In this document: positions 28,743 through 37,720 of the stretch, in pieces
Numbering within the stretch: the first letter of the stretch is position 1
Layout of the letters: every line of letters starts with the position of its first letter
Assembly (NCBI GenBank): GCA_947474395.1
Contig: CANJID010000002.1
Location: forward strand, 58,112 to 122,111
DNA: 64,000 nt
Direction: 5' to 3'
Origin: Caulobacterales bacterium
Lineage (GTDB): Bacteria; Pseudomonadota; Alphaproteobacteria; Caulobacterales; Caulobacteraceae
Translations under genes and position numbers: made by a program
Notes under the pieces: generated by a model
The model's input: the letters and a program-made list of their open reading frames with translations, nothing else
Databases searched by the model: none
Told to the model about the DNA's origin: nothing

Positions 28743-29231
28743 CTATCTGCAGGGCTGGAGGCGCAGGCCCGGGGGCAGGGTGGTGGAGTTGTCGCCGCAG
28801 GCGGCGCTCAGCTGGGCCTGGCGCAGGCCGCGGGCCTTGGACATCTCGGCCCCGGAGAAGTTGGTCCCGTCGAGGGTCGCCCCGGCGAAGTTGGAGCCCT
28901 GCAGGTAGGCGCCCACCAGGGTGGCGTTCGTCAGGTTGGCCCCGGCGAAATTGGCCGAGGAGAAGACCGCGCCGTAGGCGTCCACGTCGCGCAGGTCGGC
29001 CCCGGCGAAGCTGCTGCGGTTCATCACGGCGGCGGCCATGTTGGCCTGACGCAGGCGCGCCCCGGCGAAGTTCTTCGACTTCAGTTCTTTGTTCGACAGG
29101 TCGGCCTGGAACAGGTTGCACTTGGGGCAGCTGGCCCCGCCCTGGGCGCGGGCGACCTCAACGGGGCTCTGGGCCCGGGCCGCGCCCACCAGGGCGAGGG
29201 CGACGAAGATGGCGATGGGAAAGCGCGTCAT
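28743..29231 (-). CDS. Exported pentapeptide-repeat protein
   Basis: 162 residues: a signal peptide (MTRFPIAIFVALALVGAARA), a CPKC motif just after it, then about twelve pentapeptide units (A[DN]LxN type) such as FAGARLRQANMAAAV, FAGADLRDVDAYGAV and FSSANFAGANLTNATLVGAY. These form a right-handed quadrilateral beta-helix. The end has ACGDNSTTLPPGLRLQPC; such a CGD...LPxGLxxxxC tail is common on alphaproteobacterial exported pentapeptide proteins. Four cysteines suggest periplasmic disulfides. The function is unknown. Confidence 0.85.
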   Translation of the reverse strand: MTRFPIAIFVALALVGAARAQSPVEVARAQGGASCPKCNLFQADLSNKELKSKNFAGARLRQANMAAAVMNRSSFAGADLRDVDAYGAVFSSANFAGANLTNATLVGAYLQGSNFAGATLDGTNFSGAEMSKARGLRQAQLSAACGDNSTTLPPGLRLQPCR

Positions 29232-29302
29232 GACCTTCTGGTCCCGTCGGTGGCGTTCGGGATGGAAGGTAGGGCAGAGACTTTAAGATCAGGTTTGGGC
29301 GC

Positions 29303-29674
29303 TTACTCGCAGGGCCCGAAGTATTCCTCGGCCACGCCCAGGACCATGCCGAAGTTCGCGTCGCGCAGGGCCACGAGGTCGACGACGGCGGCGCCGTGCC
29401 CCTGGTCGACGTGGACCTTGTCGCCCTTGATCTCCCACTTGCCGGTCATCTGCTCGCCCGGCTTCTCGGTGGGGCCGCCCGCCTTCACGCCGGAGATGTC
29501 CTTCATCTCCACCCGGCCGTCGGCCTTGAAGCTCATCTGGGACCACTCGCTGCACCAGGGGTGCTTGGGCAGGGTCGAGACGATCTCGGCTGTCGGGTAC
29601 ATGGAGGTGGCCGGCGTGATCGGCACGCCTGAGGCCAGGACGGCGATGACGGCGAAGGCGGGGAGTACGGGCAT
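29303..29674 (-). CDS. Exported hypothetical protein, 123 aa
   Basis: Signal-like N-terminus (LPAFAVIAVLASGVPITPA), then a small beta-rich domain: WCSEWSQMSFKADGRVEMKD, GKWEIKGDKVHVDQG and a final YFGPCE. The two cysteines (WCSEW and GPCE) could pair. The GKWEIKGDKVxV strand pattern is that of a small beta-barrel of the 'lipocalin-like, META-like' sort, but I cannot name the family. It lies between two other exported small proteins on the same strand. Confidence 0.7.
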   Translation of the reverse strand: MPVLPAFAVIAVLASGVPITPATSMYPTAEIVSTLPKHPWCSEWSQMSFKADGRVEMKDISGVKAGGPTEKPGEQMTGKWEIKGDKVHVDQGHGAAVVDLVALRDANFGMVLGVAEEYFGPCE

Positions 29675-29739
29675 GAGACTGATCCTCTACCCTTCTACGC
29701 TGCCACAGACGCGGCCCCTCGTCATCGGGACGCTACGCC

Positions 29740-30114
29740 TCAGCGGGTGGGGGTCGCCGGCGTCGGTTGGCCGAAGCCATTGCGGAAGCGGGCTGGATTG
29801 GCGCGATCGAAGCGCGCGTCGCCCGCGGGCTCCTTCACCCAGCGGCGGCCGCCGCTGCTTTGGGGCTCGTAACGAGGATCGTCACGGGCGACCTCGACGA
29901 CGGAGCAGCCGCCTATCCGGCGGAGCACCGTACGCATCAGCAGCGCAGGCGGCAGGTCGCCGAGCCTGCGCGCGCCGGGGCGGGCGGGCGGGGTCGCCGT
30001 CGAGGTAACGCCTGCGGTCCTGCAGGCCTCGGCGTTGGCGGTGCGGGCGGGGGTCGGGTCGATGGGCTGAAGCGGGGCGGCGCCCAGGGCGGCGGCAAGC
30101 ACGACGGACAGCAT
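29740..30114 (-). CDS. Exported hypothetical protein, 124 aa
   Basis: Start ATG at 30114 with GGAG six bases upstream (a GTG directly before is less likely). A short hydrophobic signal (MLSVVLAAALGAAPLQP) precedes a Pro/Arg-rich region, then LGDLPPALLMRTVLRRIGGC, SVVEVARDDPRYEP and a low-complexity tail. There are two cysteines. No domain recognised. It lies just downstream of lepA on the same strand. Confidence 0.65.
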   Translation of the reverse strand: MLSVVLAAALGAAPLQPIDPTPARTANAEACRTAGVTSTATPPARPGARRLGDLPPALLMRTVLRRIGGCSVVEVARDDPRYEPQSSGGRRWVKEPAGDARFDRANPARFRNGFGQPTPATPTR

Positions 30115-30167
30115 CACACTCTCCTCACGGCTCGAATTACACCCGGATTATACGCTCGAACCCGGCC

Positions 30168-31970
30168 TCAGTCGTCGTCCATCTTCAGGGCGGCGATGAA
30201 GGCCTCCTGCGGAATCTCGACCTTGCCGAACTGGCGCATGCGCTTCTTGCCGGCCTTCTGCTTGTCGAGGAGCTTGCGCTTGCGGCTGGCGTCGCCGCCG
30301 TAGCACTTGGCCGTCACGTCCTTGCGCAGCGCCCGCACCGTCTCGCGGGCGATGATCTTGCCGCCGATAGCCGCCTGGATCGGAATCTGGAACATGTGGG
30401 GCTGGATCAGCTCCTTCATCTTCTCGACCATGCCGCGGCCCCGCGCCTCGGCCCGGCTGCGGTGGACCAGCATGGAGAGGGCGTCCACGGGCTCGGCGTT
30501 GACCAGAACCTGCATCTTGACGAGGTCGCCGATGCGGTAGTCCTCGATCTGGTAGTCGAAGGAGGCGTAGCCCTTCGAGATCGATTTCAGCCGGTCGTAG
30601 AAGTCGAACACCACCTCGTTCAGCGGCAGGTCGTAGACCACCATCGCCCGGGTCCCGACGTAGGAGAGCTCGCGCTGGCTGCCGCGCCGGTCCTGGCAGA
30701 GCTTGATCACCGCCCCGAGGTATTCGTCCGGGGTGAAGATGGTGGCCTTGATCCAGGGCTCGGCGATGCTCTCGATCTTCATCGGATCGGGCATGTCGGC
30801 GGGGTTGTGCAGGTCGATGGTCGTGCCGTCGATCTGGGCGATCTTGTAGATCACCGACGGGGCGGTCGCGATCAGGTCGAGGTCGAACTCGCGGCTCAGT
30901 CGCTCCTGGATGATCTCCAGGTGCAGCAGGCCTAAGAACCCGCAGCGGAAGCCGAAGCCCAGGGCCGCGCTAGATTCCATCTCGTAGTTGAAGCTGCCGT
31001 CGTTCAGCCGCAGCCGGCCGACCGCGGCGCGCAGGTCCTCGAAGTCGGCCGCGTCCACCGGGAACAGGCCGCAGAACACCACCGACTGCACCTCCTTGAA
31101 CCCGGGAAGGGCCTTTTCGGTCTGGCGCTTCTCGTCGGTCAGGGTGTCGCCCACGGCGGCGTCGGCCACCTCCTTGATCGAGGCGGTCATGAAACCGATC
31201 TCGCCGGGCCCGAGGCTCTCGACGTCGGTGTTCTTGGGCAGGAACACGCCGACCTTGTCGATGCGGTGGCTGGCGCCGGTCTGCATCATCCGCACCTGCT
31301 GGCCGGCCTTCAGCCGCCCGTCGAACACCCGGACCAGCACGACGACGCCGAGGTAGGCGTCGTACCAGGCGTCCACCACCAGGGCCTTCAGCGGGGCGTT
31401 CTCGTCGCCCTTGGGGGCCGGCAGGCGGGTGACGATCGCCTCCAGCACGTCGGTGATGCCGATGCCGCTCTTGGCCGAGCACAGCACGGCGTCGGAGGCG
31501 TCGAGGCCGATGACCTCCTCGATCTGGGTCCTGACCCGCTCCGGCTCGGCGGCCGGCAGGTCGATCTTGTTCAGGACCGGCACGATCTCGTGGTTGTTGT
31601 CGATGGCCTGGTAGACGTTGGCGAGCGTCTGGGCCTCGACGCCCTGGCTGGCGTCCACCACCAGGATCGAGCCCTCGCAGGCGGCGAGCGACCGCGAGAC
31701 CTCGTAGGCGAAGTCGACGTGGCCGGGGGTGTCCATCAGGTTGAGGACGTATTGCTCGCCGTCCTTGGCCTTGTAGTTCAGCCGCACCGTCTGGGCCTTG
31801 ATGGTGATGCCGCGCTCGCGCTCGATGTCCATCGAGTCCAGCACCTGGGCGGTCATCTCCCGCGCGGTCAGGCCCCCCGTCTCCTGGATGAGGCGGTCGG
31901 AGAGGGTCGACTTGCCGTGGTCGATGTGGGCGACGATGGCGAAGTTGCGGATGCGGGAAAGGGGAGTCAT
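30168..31970 (-). CDS. lepA: Elongation factor 4 (LepA)
   Basis: A 600-residue translational GTPase: G1 [11 protein letters not shown]2 region GITI, G3 DTPGHVDF, G4 NKID, and the LepA-specific C-terminal domain ([40 protein letters not shown]). EF4 binds ribosomes and affects initiation and elongation under stress. The length matches the family (~600). Start ATG 31970. Divergent from eipA across a repeat-filled spacer. Confidence 0.97.
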   Translation of the reverse strand: MTPLSRIRNFAIVAHIDHGKSTLSDRLIQETGGLTAREMTAQVLDSMDIERERGITIKAQTVRLNYKAKDGEQYVLNLMDTPGHVDFAYEVSRSLAACEGSILVVDASQGVEAQTLANVYQAIDNNHEIVPVLNKIDLPAAEPERVRTQIEEVIGLDASDAVLCSAKSGIGITDVLEAIVTRLPAPKGDENAPLKALVVDAWYDAYLGVVVLVRVFDGRLKAGQQVRMMQTGASHRIDKVGVFLPKNTDVESLGPGEIGFMTASIKEVADAAVGDTLTDEKRQTEKALPGFKEVQSVVFCGLFPVDAADFEDLRAAVGRLRLNDGSFNYEMESSAALGFGFRCGFLGLLHLEIIQERLSREFDLDLIATAPSVIYKIAQIDGTTIDLHNPADMPDPMKIESIAEPWIKATIFTPDEYLGAVIKLCQDRRGSQRELSYVGTRAMVVYDLPLNEVVFDFYDRLKSISKGYASFDYQIEDYRIGDLVKMQVLVNAEPVDALSMLVHRSRAEARGRGMVEKMKELIQPHMFQIPIQAAIGGKIIARETVRALRKDVTAKCYGGDASRKRKLLDKQKAGKKRMRQFGKVEIPQEAFIAALKMDDD

Positions 31971-32017
31971 GGGCGCCTCCTAGCACATTGCGGGGGCGGC
32001 GCGAGTGCGACCGTCCC

Positions 32018-32150
32018 GCTTCGCGGCCCCCATCCCCCGCTTCGCGGGTACTTCCCCCAAGAGGGGAAGAGTTGGGGCGCCCTACTCTGCCCCCTGTGGG
32101 GGAAGTGTCCGCCCGAACGGGCGGACGAAGGGGGCCGCGAAGCGGGCAGG
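32018..32150. repeat. Palindromic intergenic repeat, family A copy 2 (tail-to-tail halves)
   Basis: Within the 244-base spacer between lepA and eipA. The first half reads in reverse (GCGGCCCCCATC ... TACTTCCCCCAAGAGGGGAA), the second forward (CTCTGCCCCCTGTGGGGGAA ... GAACGGGCGGACGAAGGGGG). The order of halves is opposite to copies 1 and 3. It may carry promoter-distal regulatory roles; no ORF is credible. Confidence 0.8.
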
Positions 32151-32214
32151 TTCATCCTTGGTTAAGCATGACCGCGCCATGCCAGGGCGGGGAGGCGCAT
32201 GGAGGTCTAGGCTC

Positions 32215-32886
32215 ATGGACAGACGCAAGCTGATCGCCGCCAGCGCCGCACTCGGCGCAGGCCTCGCCGCCCGCTCAGCCTTCGCGCAGGGCGACCGCAC
32301 CGGCGGCGGCCAGCAGGTCGCCCAGCCTGGCGGACAGCCCCCCGCCGAAGCGCCTCCGACGCCCGTCCCGCCCCGCGCCCAGTACGACGCCAACACTCCG
32401 GCCGAGACCTTCAGCCGGGAGGAGATCGTCAATTCCGTGTCGGATTTCCTCGGCGTCACCGCCGAGACCGCGGGCGGCGCCATCGAGCGGGTGTTCCGCG
32501 ACCACGGCCGTCCCACCGCCTACATCGCCGGCGAGGAGGCCTCCGCCGCCTTCAGCTTCGGCCTGCGCTACGGGCGGGGGCTGGTCTACATGAAGAACCG
32601 CCCCACCGAGCGGGTGTTCTGGCAGGGCCCGTCGATCGGCTGGGACCTCGGCGGCAACGCCAGCCGCGTCTTCACCCTCTGCTACAATCTCCAGTACCCG
32701 GAGGCGATCTTCCAGCGCTTCCCGGGGGTCGAGGGCACGGCCTATCTGATCGGCGGGATCGGGGTGAACTACCAGCGGGCCAACGACATCACCCTGGCCC
32801 CCATGCGGGCTGGCCTGGGCCTGCGCCTCGGCGCCAACGTCGGCTACCTCGCCTACACCCGCAAGCGGAGCTGGCTGCCCTTCTAG
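32215..32886 (+). CDS. eipA: EipA family (DUF1134) envelope integrity protein
   Basis: 223 residues: a signal peptide starting MDRRKLIAASAALGAGLAAR (RRK could be Tat-like), a Pro/Gln linker, then the DUF1134 domain: FSREEIVNSVSDFLGVTAE, RPTAYIAGEEASAAFSFGLR, YGRGLVYMKN, WQGPSIGWDLGGNASR and GGIGVNYQRANDITLAPMRA. EipA is a periplasmic beta-barrel-like protein needed for envelope integrity in Brucella and is conserved in alphaproteobacteria. Start at 32215 chosen for the signal peptide; earlier in-frame starts lie in the repeat. Confidence 0.9.
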   Translation: MDRRKLIAASAALGAGLAARSAFAQGDRTGGGQQVAQPGGQPPAEAPPTPVPPRAQYDANTPAETFSREEIVNSVSDFLGVTAETAGGAIERVFRDHGRPTAYIAGEEASAAFSFGLRYGRGLVYMKNRPTERVFWQGPSIGWDLGGNASRVFTLCYNLQYPEAIFQRFPGVEGTAYLIGGIGVNYQRANDITLAPMRAGLGLRLGANVGYLAYTRKRSWLPF

Positions 32887-33017
32887 GGCGAGTCTGCGAC
32901 CGGAAGCCCACCTGCGGCCGAATCGCCCACCGGGCGAATCGCTCCGTCCACGCACTGGCGCGGAGGACATGGTTAAGCTTTTCTAAGGCGCGGCCACTGG
33001 AGTGGGGAGCGCGTCAA

Positions 33018-33200
33018 ATGCAGATCAACGTCGATCCCGCATTGCTGGACCTGATGCGTCGGCAAGCCGAGGCGTCGGAGAAGATCGCCCACGAGCTGAT
33101 CAAGATTCGCAAGCACCTGTTCCAGGGCCAGGTCCCCGCGAGCCTTCCCGAGCCTATGCCGGAACAGGCCGCTGTGCGGCTGGTCGCTTCCAAGGACTAG
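33018..33200 (+). CDS. Small hypothetical protein, 60 aa
   Basis: ATG at 33018 after GGAGTGGGGAGCG. Product: MQINVDPALLDLMRRQAEAS, then EKIAHELIKIRKHLFQGQVP and an unstructured tail. The first 40 residues form one amphipathic helix, possibly a coiled coil. No hits recognised; supported by the ribosome binding site and good frame bias only. Confidence 0.5.
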   Translation: MQINVDPALLDLMRRQAEASEKIAHELIKIRKHLFQGQVPASLPEPMPEQAAVRLVASKD

Positions 33201-33258
33201 AGCTTTTCGCCGGACGGACGTCGGCGCATGCTCCCCGCGAGCAGGGGAGGGACGCCGC

Positions 33259-33948
33259 ATGCGCGCCTTGATGATCGCCACCGCCGGACTGTTGGCGTTC
33301 GCCGGGACCGCCCATGCCGAGATCGTCTCGAAATCGGGGCGTTTCGGCGGGGTGCAGGTCGACTACCGGGTGGTGCTGCCGCCGGGCTACCAGGCCGACA
33401 AGGCCTATCCCACGATCCTGGTCTTCACCGGCGGCGGGCAGGAGATGCGCGGCGTCGAGAGCACGCTGGCGGCCGACTGGCGGGCCGAGGCGGAGAAGCG
33501 CGGCTACGTGGTGATCAGCCCGGCGGCGCCCGGCGGGCAGCTCTTCTTCCAGGACGGCGACCGCATCTTCCCCGCCTTCCTCGACATGATCCGCAAGGAC
33601 TATCGTGTAGCCGGCGGCAAGCTGCACCTGGCGGGCCACTCCAACGGCGGGCTCAGCGCCTTCCACGTGGCGGCGAAATATCCGGCCTATTTCTCCACCG
33701 TGACCGGCTATCCGGGCCTGCTGGACGACGGCGGCTCGACCGCCCCGCTGAAGCCGCTCTGCCTCTACATGCACGCGGGCGACCTCGACCCCTCGTGGCG
33801 CGACGCCATGGCGGCCCAGGCCAAGCAGATGCAGGCGCAGGGCTACAGGATCAAATTCGGCGTCGAGAAGGGCCAGCAGCACCGCCTGCGCGCCGCCGAG
33901 ATCGACCTCTCCCGCCGCCTCTTCGACGAGATCGAGAGCTGCAAGTAA
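33259..33948 (+). CDS. Secreted alpha/beta hydrolase (esterase)
   Basis: 229 residues: a signal peptide (MRALMIATAGLLAFAGTAHA) and an alpha/beta-hydrolase fold. Nucleophile elbow is GHSNGG (~131), acid is probably D in HAGDLDPSW, and the catalytic His near the end is QQHRL. VVLPPGYQADKAYPTILVF at the start of the domain is typical of Esterase D/PHB-depolymerase-like secreted hydrolases. GGAGG lies nine bases before the ATG. The substrate is not predictable. Confidence 0.85.
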   Translation: MRALMIATAGLLAFAGTAHAEIVSKSGRFGGVQVDYRVVLPPGYQADKAYPTILVFTGGGQEMRGVESTLAADWRAEAEKRGYVVISPAAPGGQLFFQDGDRIFPAFLDMIRKDYRVAGGKLHLAGHSNGGLSAFHVAAKYPAYFSTVTGYPGLLDDGGSTAPLKPLCLYMHAGDLDPSWRDAMAAQAKQMQAQGYRIKFGVEKGQQHRLRAAEIDLSRRLFDEIESCK

Positions 33949-34006
33949 CCGAGGCAGCGGCCAATCCCGCGGAGGCGTTGACGGTAGCGATAGGGAGGGA
34001 AGTTTG

Positions 34007-34750
34007 ATGAGCCAGATGTCGAAAACGATGCTGCTCGGGGTCCTCTGTACGGCGGCCTGGGCGATGGTTGCTCAAGGTCCCGCCGCAGCGGCCGCGCCGG
34101 GGGTCACGACGCCGCAGCGGGCGGTCGACCAAAACGGACAGCCCCTCCCCGAGCGCGGGGTGCAGCAGCCCCTGGTGTGGCGCGAGGTGTGGAAGCGGAC
34201 GCCGGGCCCGGTCGAGCATCCGGTCACCCAGGACAATATCGCCAACCCCAACCTGGAGCTGAAGCTCTACGGCCCCTCCGGCAAGGACATCCAGTTCAAC
34301 GGCGGCGAGGGGGTCGTGCCTTTCAATCCCGCCCATCTGTGGACCGGAATCTGCGAGCAGACCTGCGGCGCGGCCTTCCGTGACAAGAACAACTACTACG
34401 ACCTGACCGGCCTGGCGAAGATCTACTGGCTGGTGAAGATTTCCGGCCTTCACCGCATCCATCCGATCATCAAGCTGGCGAACGGCGACTGGCTCTTGGG
34501 CGAGCACGAGGACGGCACGGAGTACGACCTCCATCCGGCCGGATTCACCTTCTCGGAGACGCGGTGGATCAAGCTCGACGTGGACAAGCTCGTCACCCAC
34601 GGGCGGTGGGTCGACAAGCCGGACCTAACCAAGGTGGACGAGATCGGGTTCACCGACCTGATGCCCGGCAGCGGCCACGGCGACGGCGGGTACTCCGACT
34701 TGGGCTGGATCGAGGTCTACGCGAAAGCCGTTCCGCGCCAAGGACGGTAG
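34007..34750 (+). CDS. Exported protein of unknown function, 247 aa
   Basis: Signal peptide (LLGVLCTAAWAMVAQGPAAA), then a beta-rich domain: VWREVWKRTPGPVEHPVTQD, LELKLYGPSGKDIQF, WTGICEQTCGAAFRDKNNYY, KIYWLVKISGLHRIHPIIKL, RWIKLDVDKLVTHGRWV and YSDLGWIEVYAK. The layout (strands ending in GWIEVYA) resembles carbohydrate-binding or laminarinase-like jelly-roll domains of the DUF1080/ConA type, with no acid dyad seen. The CEQTC pair could bind metal or form a disulfide. Family not identified. Confidence 0.7.
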   Translation: MSQMSKTMLLGVLCTAAWAMVAQGPAAAAAPGVTTPQRAVDQNGQPLPERGVQQPLVWREVWKRTPGPVEHPVTQDNIANPNLELKLYGPSGKDIQFNGGEGVVPFNPAHLWTGICEQTCGAAFRDKNNYYDLTGLAKIYWLVKISGLHRIHPIIKLANGDWLLGEHEDGTEYDLHPAGFTFSETRWIKLDVDKLVTHGRWVDKPDLTKVDEIGFTDLMPGSGHGDGGYSDLGWIEVYAKAVPRQGR

Positions 34751-34770
34751 ATGGAGTCCCGCCGCGCCCT

Positions 34771-35376
34771 TTAGCGTTGGGCGGCCGCCGGCTGGGCCAG
34801 GGTGACGCGCGCGGCGGTCAGGGTCCCGTCCGGGCCCTTGATCGCCTGGGTGGTCAGGGTCAGGCCGGGCTTGATGTCGGCCTTGGCGACGGGGAACGAG
34901 CCCACCGGCTGGACATCGGTCGGCAGGACGATGTGGCGCGTCCCGCCGGGGTAGGCGACGTCGACCTCGCGGCCCGCTGCGGTGGTCTTGGCGGCCGTGA
35001 CCGTGGCGTTGGTCATGATCTGGTTCGGCTGGGCCATGGGGCGGCTGCCTTCGCCGCCCCGGTTTCCGGGCTCGAATATCCGAAGCTCGGTGGACCGGCC
35101 CGTGCCGTCCGGCTGCTGCATGTTGGCGGTGGCGACGAAACTGCCCGGCTGGATGGTGTCGGGGCTAACGGGGCGGTTCATCACCACGGTGGAGGTCGCC
35201 GTCAGCATGACCTTGGTCTCGGTCCCGTCGGCGGCCTTGACCGTTACGGCGTCGCCGCTGACCGCCGTGATCGTCCCCGCGACGCGCACGGCGTTGGGAT
35301 TGGGAGCCGGGGGCTGGGCCAGGGCCGGAACGCTAATGGTCGCGAGCGCCGCGGCGCTGAGGATTGAACGCCACAT
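34771..35376 (-). CDS. Exported protein, DUF5666-like OB-fold domains
   Basis: 201 residues with a signal peptide (MWRSILSAAALATISVPALA). RVAGTITAVSGDAVTVKAAD followed by TIQPGSFVATANMQQPDG and a second KADIKPGLTLTTQAIKGPDG match the repeated small beta-barrel pattern of DUF5666-type proteins (VxGxIxxVxGxxlxV...). AGGAG lies seven bases before the ATG. It converges with the gene ending at 34750. Function unknown, periplasmic. Confidence 0.75.
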   Translation of the reverse strand: MWRSILSAAALATISVPALAQPPAPNPNAVRVAGTITAVSGDAVTVKAADGTETKVMLTATSTVVMNRPVSPDTIQPGSFVATANMQQPDGTGRSTELRIFEPGNRGGEGSRPMAQPNQIMTNATVTAAKTTAAGREVDVAYPGGTRHIVLPTDVQPVGSFPVAKADIKPGLTLTTQAIKGPDGTLTAARVTLAQPAAAQR

Positions 35377-35495
35377 GGGCCGGCTCCTGCTTGGCTTGAG
35401 GCACGACCGTAGGCCCCTGTGGAAAGCCGGGTCAATGCGGCGACGTCACACGGCTTTGGCTGGACGGCGGCCCCAACCCCCTTCAAACAGGCGCG

Positions 35496-36665
35496 GTGAG
35501 CCGGCTGCCTTCCGATTTCACCCTCCTGCAGGTCACGCCGGCCCTCGACACCGGGGGCGTGGAGCAGACCACGCTCGACATCGCCTCGGCGGTGACGCGG
35601 GCGGGGGGGCGGGCGCTCGTGGCCTCCTTCGGCGGACGGCTGGAGGGCGCGCTGGCGGAGGTCGGCGGCGAACTGATCCGCCTGCCCGTGCAGTCCAAGA
35701 ACCCGGCGACCATGCTGGCCAACGCCTCCAAGCTGCGGAAGGTGATCCGCGAGGCAGGCGTCTCCATCGTCCACGTCCGCAGCCGGGCGCCCGCGTTCGC
35801 GGCCTTGTGGGCGGCGCGGGAGAGCAAGGTCCCGCTCGTGGCCACCTACCACGGGGTCTACAATGCCAAGACCGCGCCCAAGCGCTGGTACAACGCCGTC
35901 ATGACCCGCGGCGACCTCGTCATCGCCAATTCCGACTACACCCGCGCCCACGTGTTGGCGCAGCACCACGTCGATCCGGCCAAGGTGCTGGCGATCCCCC
36001 GGGGCGTGAACCTCGCCCGTTTCGACCCCGAGGCCGTCTCGCCCGAGCGCATCGCCGCCGTCCGCGCGGGGTGGGGGCTGGCGGAGGACGACAAGCGCGC
36101 CGTGATCCTTTGCGCCGCCCGCCTGACCCGCTGGAAGGGCCAGGGCCTGCTGGTCGCGGCGGCCCAGCGGCTGAAGGCGAGGGGGGAGGGCGGCTTCGTG
36201 GTGATCCTGGCCGGAGACGACCAGGGCCGCGAGGGCTACCGCGCCGAACTGGAGGCCGCCATCGCCGCCGCCGGGCTGGAGGGCGAGGTCAAGATGCCCG
36301 GCCACTGCGAGGACATGCCCGCCGCCTACATGGCCGCCGATATCGCCGTCGCCCCCTCGCTGGAGCCGGAGGCCTTCGGACGCACGGCCGTCGAGCCCCA
36401 GGCCATGCGCCGCCCCGTGGTCGCCGCCGCCCACGGCGCGGCCCTGGAGACGGTGGTGGAGGGCGAGACCGGCTGGCTGGCCGCCCCCGGCGACGCCCGC
36501 GCCTGGGCGGATGCGCTGTCCGTCGCCCTCACCGCCGGGCCCTCGCGCCTCGCCGCCATGGGGGCCAAGGGCCGCGCCCGCGCCCAGGCCCTCTATTCGG
36601 TGGAGCGCATGGCGGGGGCGACGCTCGACGCTTACTCGGATTTGCTGGCCCGGTGGCGGCCATGA
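35496..36665 (+). CDS. Glycosyltransferase family 4 protein
   Basis: A 389-residue GT-B glycosyltransferase. N-terminal LLQVTPALDTGGVEQTTLDI and the sugar-nucleotide domain ILCAARLTRWKGQGLL, MPGHCEDMPAAYMAADIAVA, and the E-x7-E motif EAFGRTAVEPQAM mark family GT4. GTG start at 35496 after a weak purine tract. Its stop overlaps the next GT9 gene in ATGA, so the two are co-translated. A role in LPS core or capsule synthesis is inferred from the partner. Confidence 0.9.
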   Translation: MSRLPSDFTLLQVTPALDTGGVEQTTLDIASAVTRAGGRALVASFGGRLEGALAEVGGELIRLPVQSKNPATMLANASKLRKVIREAGVSIVHVRSRAPAFAALWAARESKVPLVATYHGVYNAKTAPKRWYNAVMTRGDLVIANSDYTRAHVLAQHHVDPAKVLAIPRGVNLARFDPEAVSPERIAAVRAGWGLAEDDKRAVILCAARLTRWKGQGLLVAAAQRLKARGEGGFVVILAGDDQGREGYRAELEAAIAAAGLEGEVKMPGHCEDMPAAYMAADIAVAPSLEPEAFGRTAVEPQAMRRPVVAAAHGAALETVVEGETGWLAAPGDARAWADALSVALTAGPSRLAAMGAKGRARAQALYSVERMAGATLDAYSDLLARWRP

Positions 36666-37624
36666 AGGTGCTGGTGATCAAGCTCGCGGCCCTGGGCGAC
36701 ATGGTCCAGGCCTTTGCGCCGATGGCCCGGATCCGCGCCGCGCATCCGGACGCCGAGATCACCCTCCTGACCACCCCGCCCTACGGGCCGCTGGCCGCCG
36801 CCAGCCCCTATGTCGATCGGGTGGAGACCGACGGGCGCCCTGGGAAGCTGGGGGCGACGCTGGCCATGCTCGCGCGCCTGCGCCGGGCCCGCTACGACCG
36901 GGTCTACGACCTGCAGACCTCCAGCCGCTCCAGCGCCTATTTCTACGCCCTGCTGCCTTTCCCGCCGAAGTGGTCTGGGATCGCCCGGGGATGCGCGCAC
37001 CCGCACCGCAATCCGGACCGCGACGACATGCACACCCTGGAGCGCCAGGCCGAGCAGCTGAAGGACGCGGGCATCTGGCCTGACGCCCCGACCGCGCCGG
37101 GGACCGCCCCCGCGCCGGACCTCTCCTGGATGCTGGAGAACCCCTCGCCCGAGAACCGCCCCGAGTATTTCGGCCTCAGCGCGCCCTACGCCCTCCTGGT
37201 CCCCGGCGCCTCGGCCGCACGGCCGGGCAAGCGCTGGCCGGCGGAACGCTACGGCGAGCTGGCCAGGAAGCTGGCCTACAGGGGCTTCGACGTGGGCGTG
37301 ATCGGGAGCAAGGGCGAGAAGGGCCTCGCCGACGCCATTCTGGCGATCGCCCACGGCGCCAAGGACCTCACAGGCCGCACCGATTTCGTGCAGATGGCGG
37401 GGCTCGGCGCGCGGGCGTCCCTGTTCGTCGGCAACGACACCGGCCCCAGCCACCTGATCGCGGCGGCGGGCGCGCCGGGGCTGGTGCTGTTCTCCGGGGA
37501 GTCCGATCCGGCCCTCTGCGCGCCCCGCGGAAAGCGGGTCGAAGTGTTGCGCGCACGACACCTTGGGGAGCTAGACGTGGAAACCGTGGAAAACGCCGCC
37601 CACCAAATCATCGGTGCAGCTTGA
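36662..37624 (+). CDS. Glycosyltransferase family 9 (LPS heptosyltransferase-like)
   Basis: A 320-residue GT9 protein: MKVLVIKLAALGDMVQAFAP at the N-terminus (acceptor domain), RYDRVYDLQTSSRSS, and the donor-site signature FVGNDTGPSHLIAAAGAP near residue 260. Such enzymes add heptose or related sugars to lipid A core. The gene overlaps the GT4 gene by four bases. The promoter of infC appears to start inside its last codons. Confidence 0.9.
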   Translation: MKVLVIKLAALGDMVQAFAPMARIRAAHPDAEITLLTTPPYGPLAAASPYVDRVETDGRPGKLGATLAMLARLRRARYDRVYDLQTSSRSSAYFYALLPFPPKWSGIARGCAHPHRNPDRDDMHTLERQAEQLKDAGIWPDAPTAPGTAPAPDLSWMLENPSPENRPEYFGLSAPYALLVPGASAARPGKRWPAERYGELARKLAYRGFDVGVIGSKGEKGLADAILAIAHGAKDLTGRTDFVQMAGLGARASLFVGNDTGPSHLIAAAGAPGLVLFSGESDPALCAPRGKRVEVLRARHLGELDVETVENAAHQIIGAA

Positions 37625-37651
37625 TCGCGGGTCCTGCGTTCTTCATATAAT
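37621..37651 (+). promoter_or_regulatory. Predicted infC promoter
   Basis: A perfect TATAAT (37646-37651) with TTGATC (37621-37626) 19 bases upstream, a slightly long spacer. The hexamer overlaps the stop of the GT9 gene. Exact matches to TATAAT are rare in this GC-rich window, which supports the call. Confidence 0.5.
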
Positions 37652-37720
37652 ATTCGGCCGTAATTGCGATTCATCGAGGGAACCGCCGGCCCCGTGACAA
37701 CAGGCTAGGAGAACACGCCT

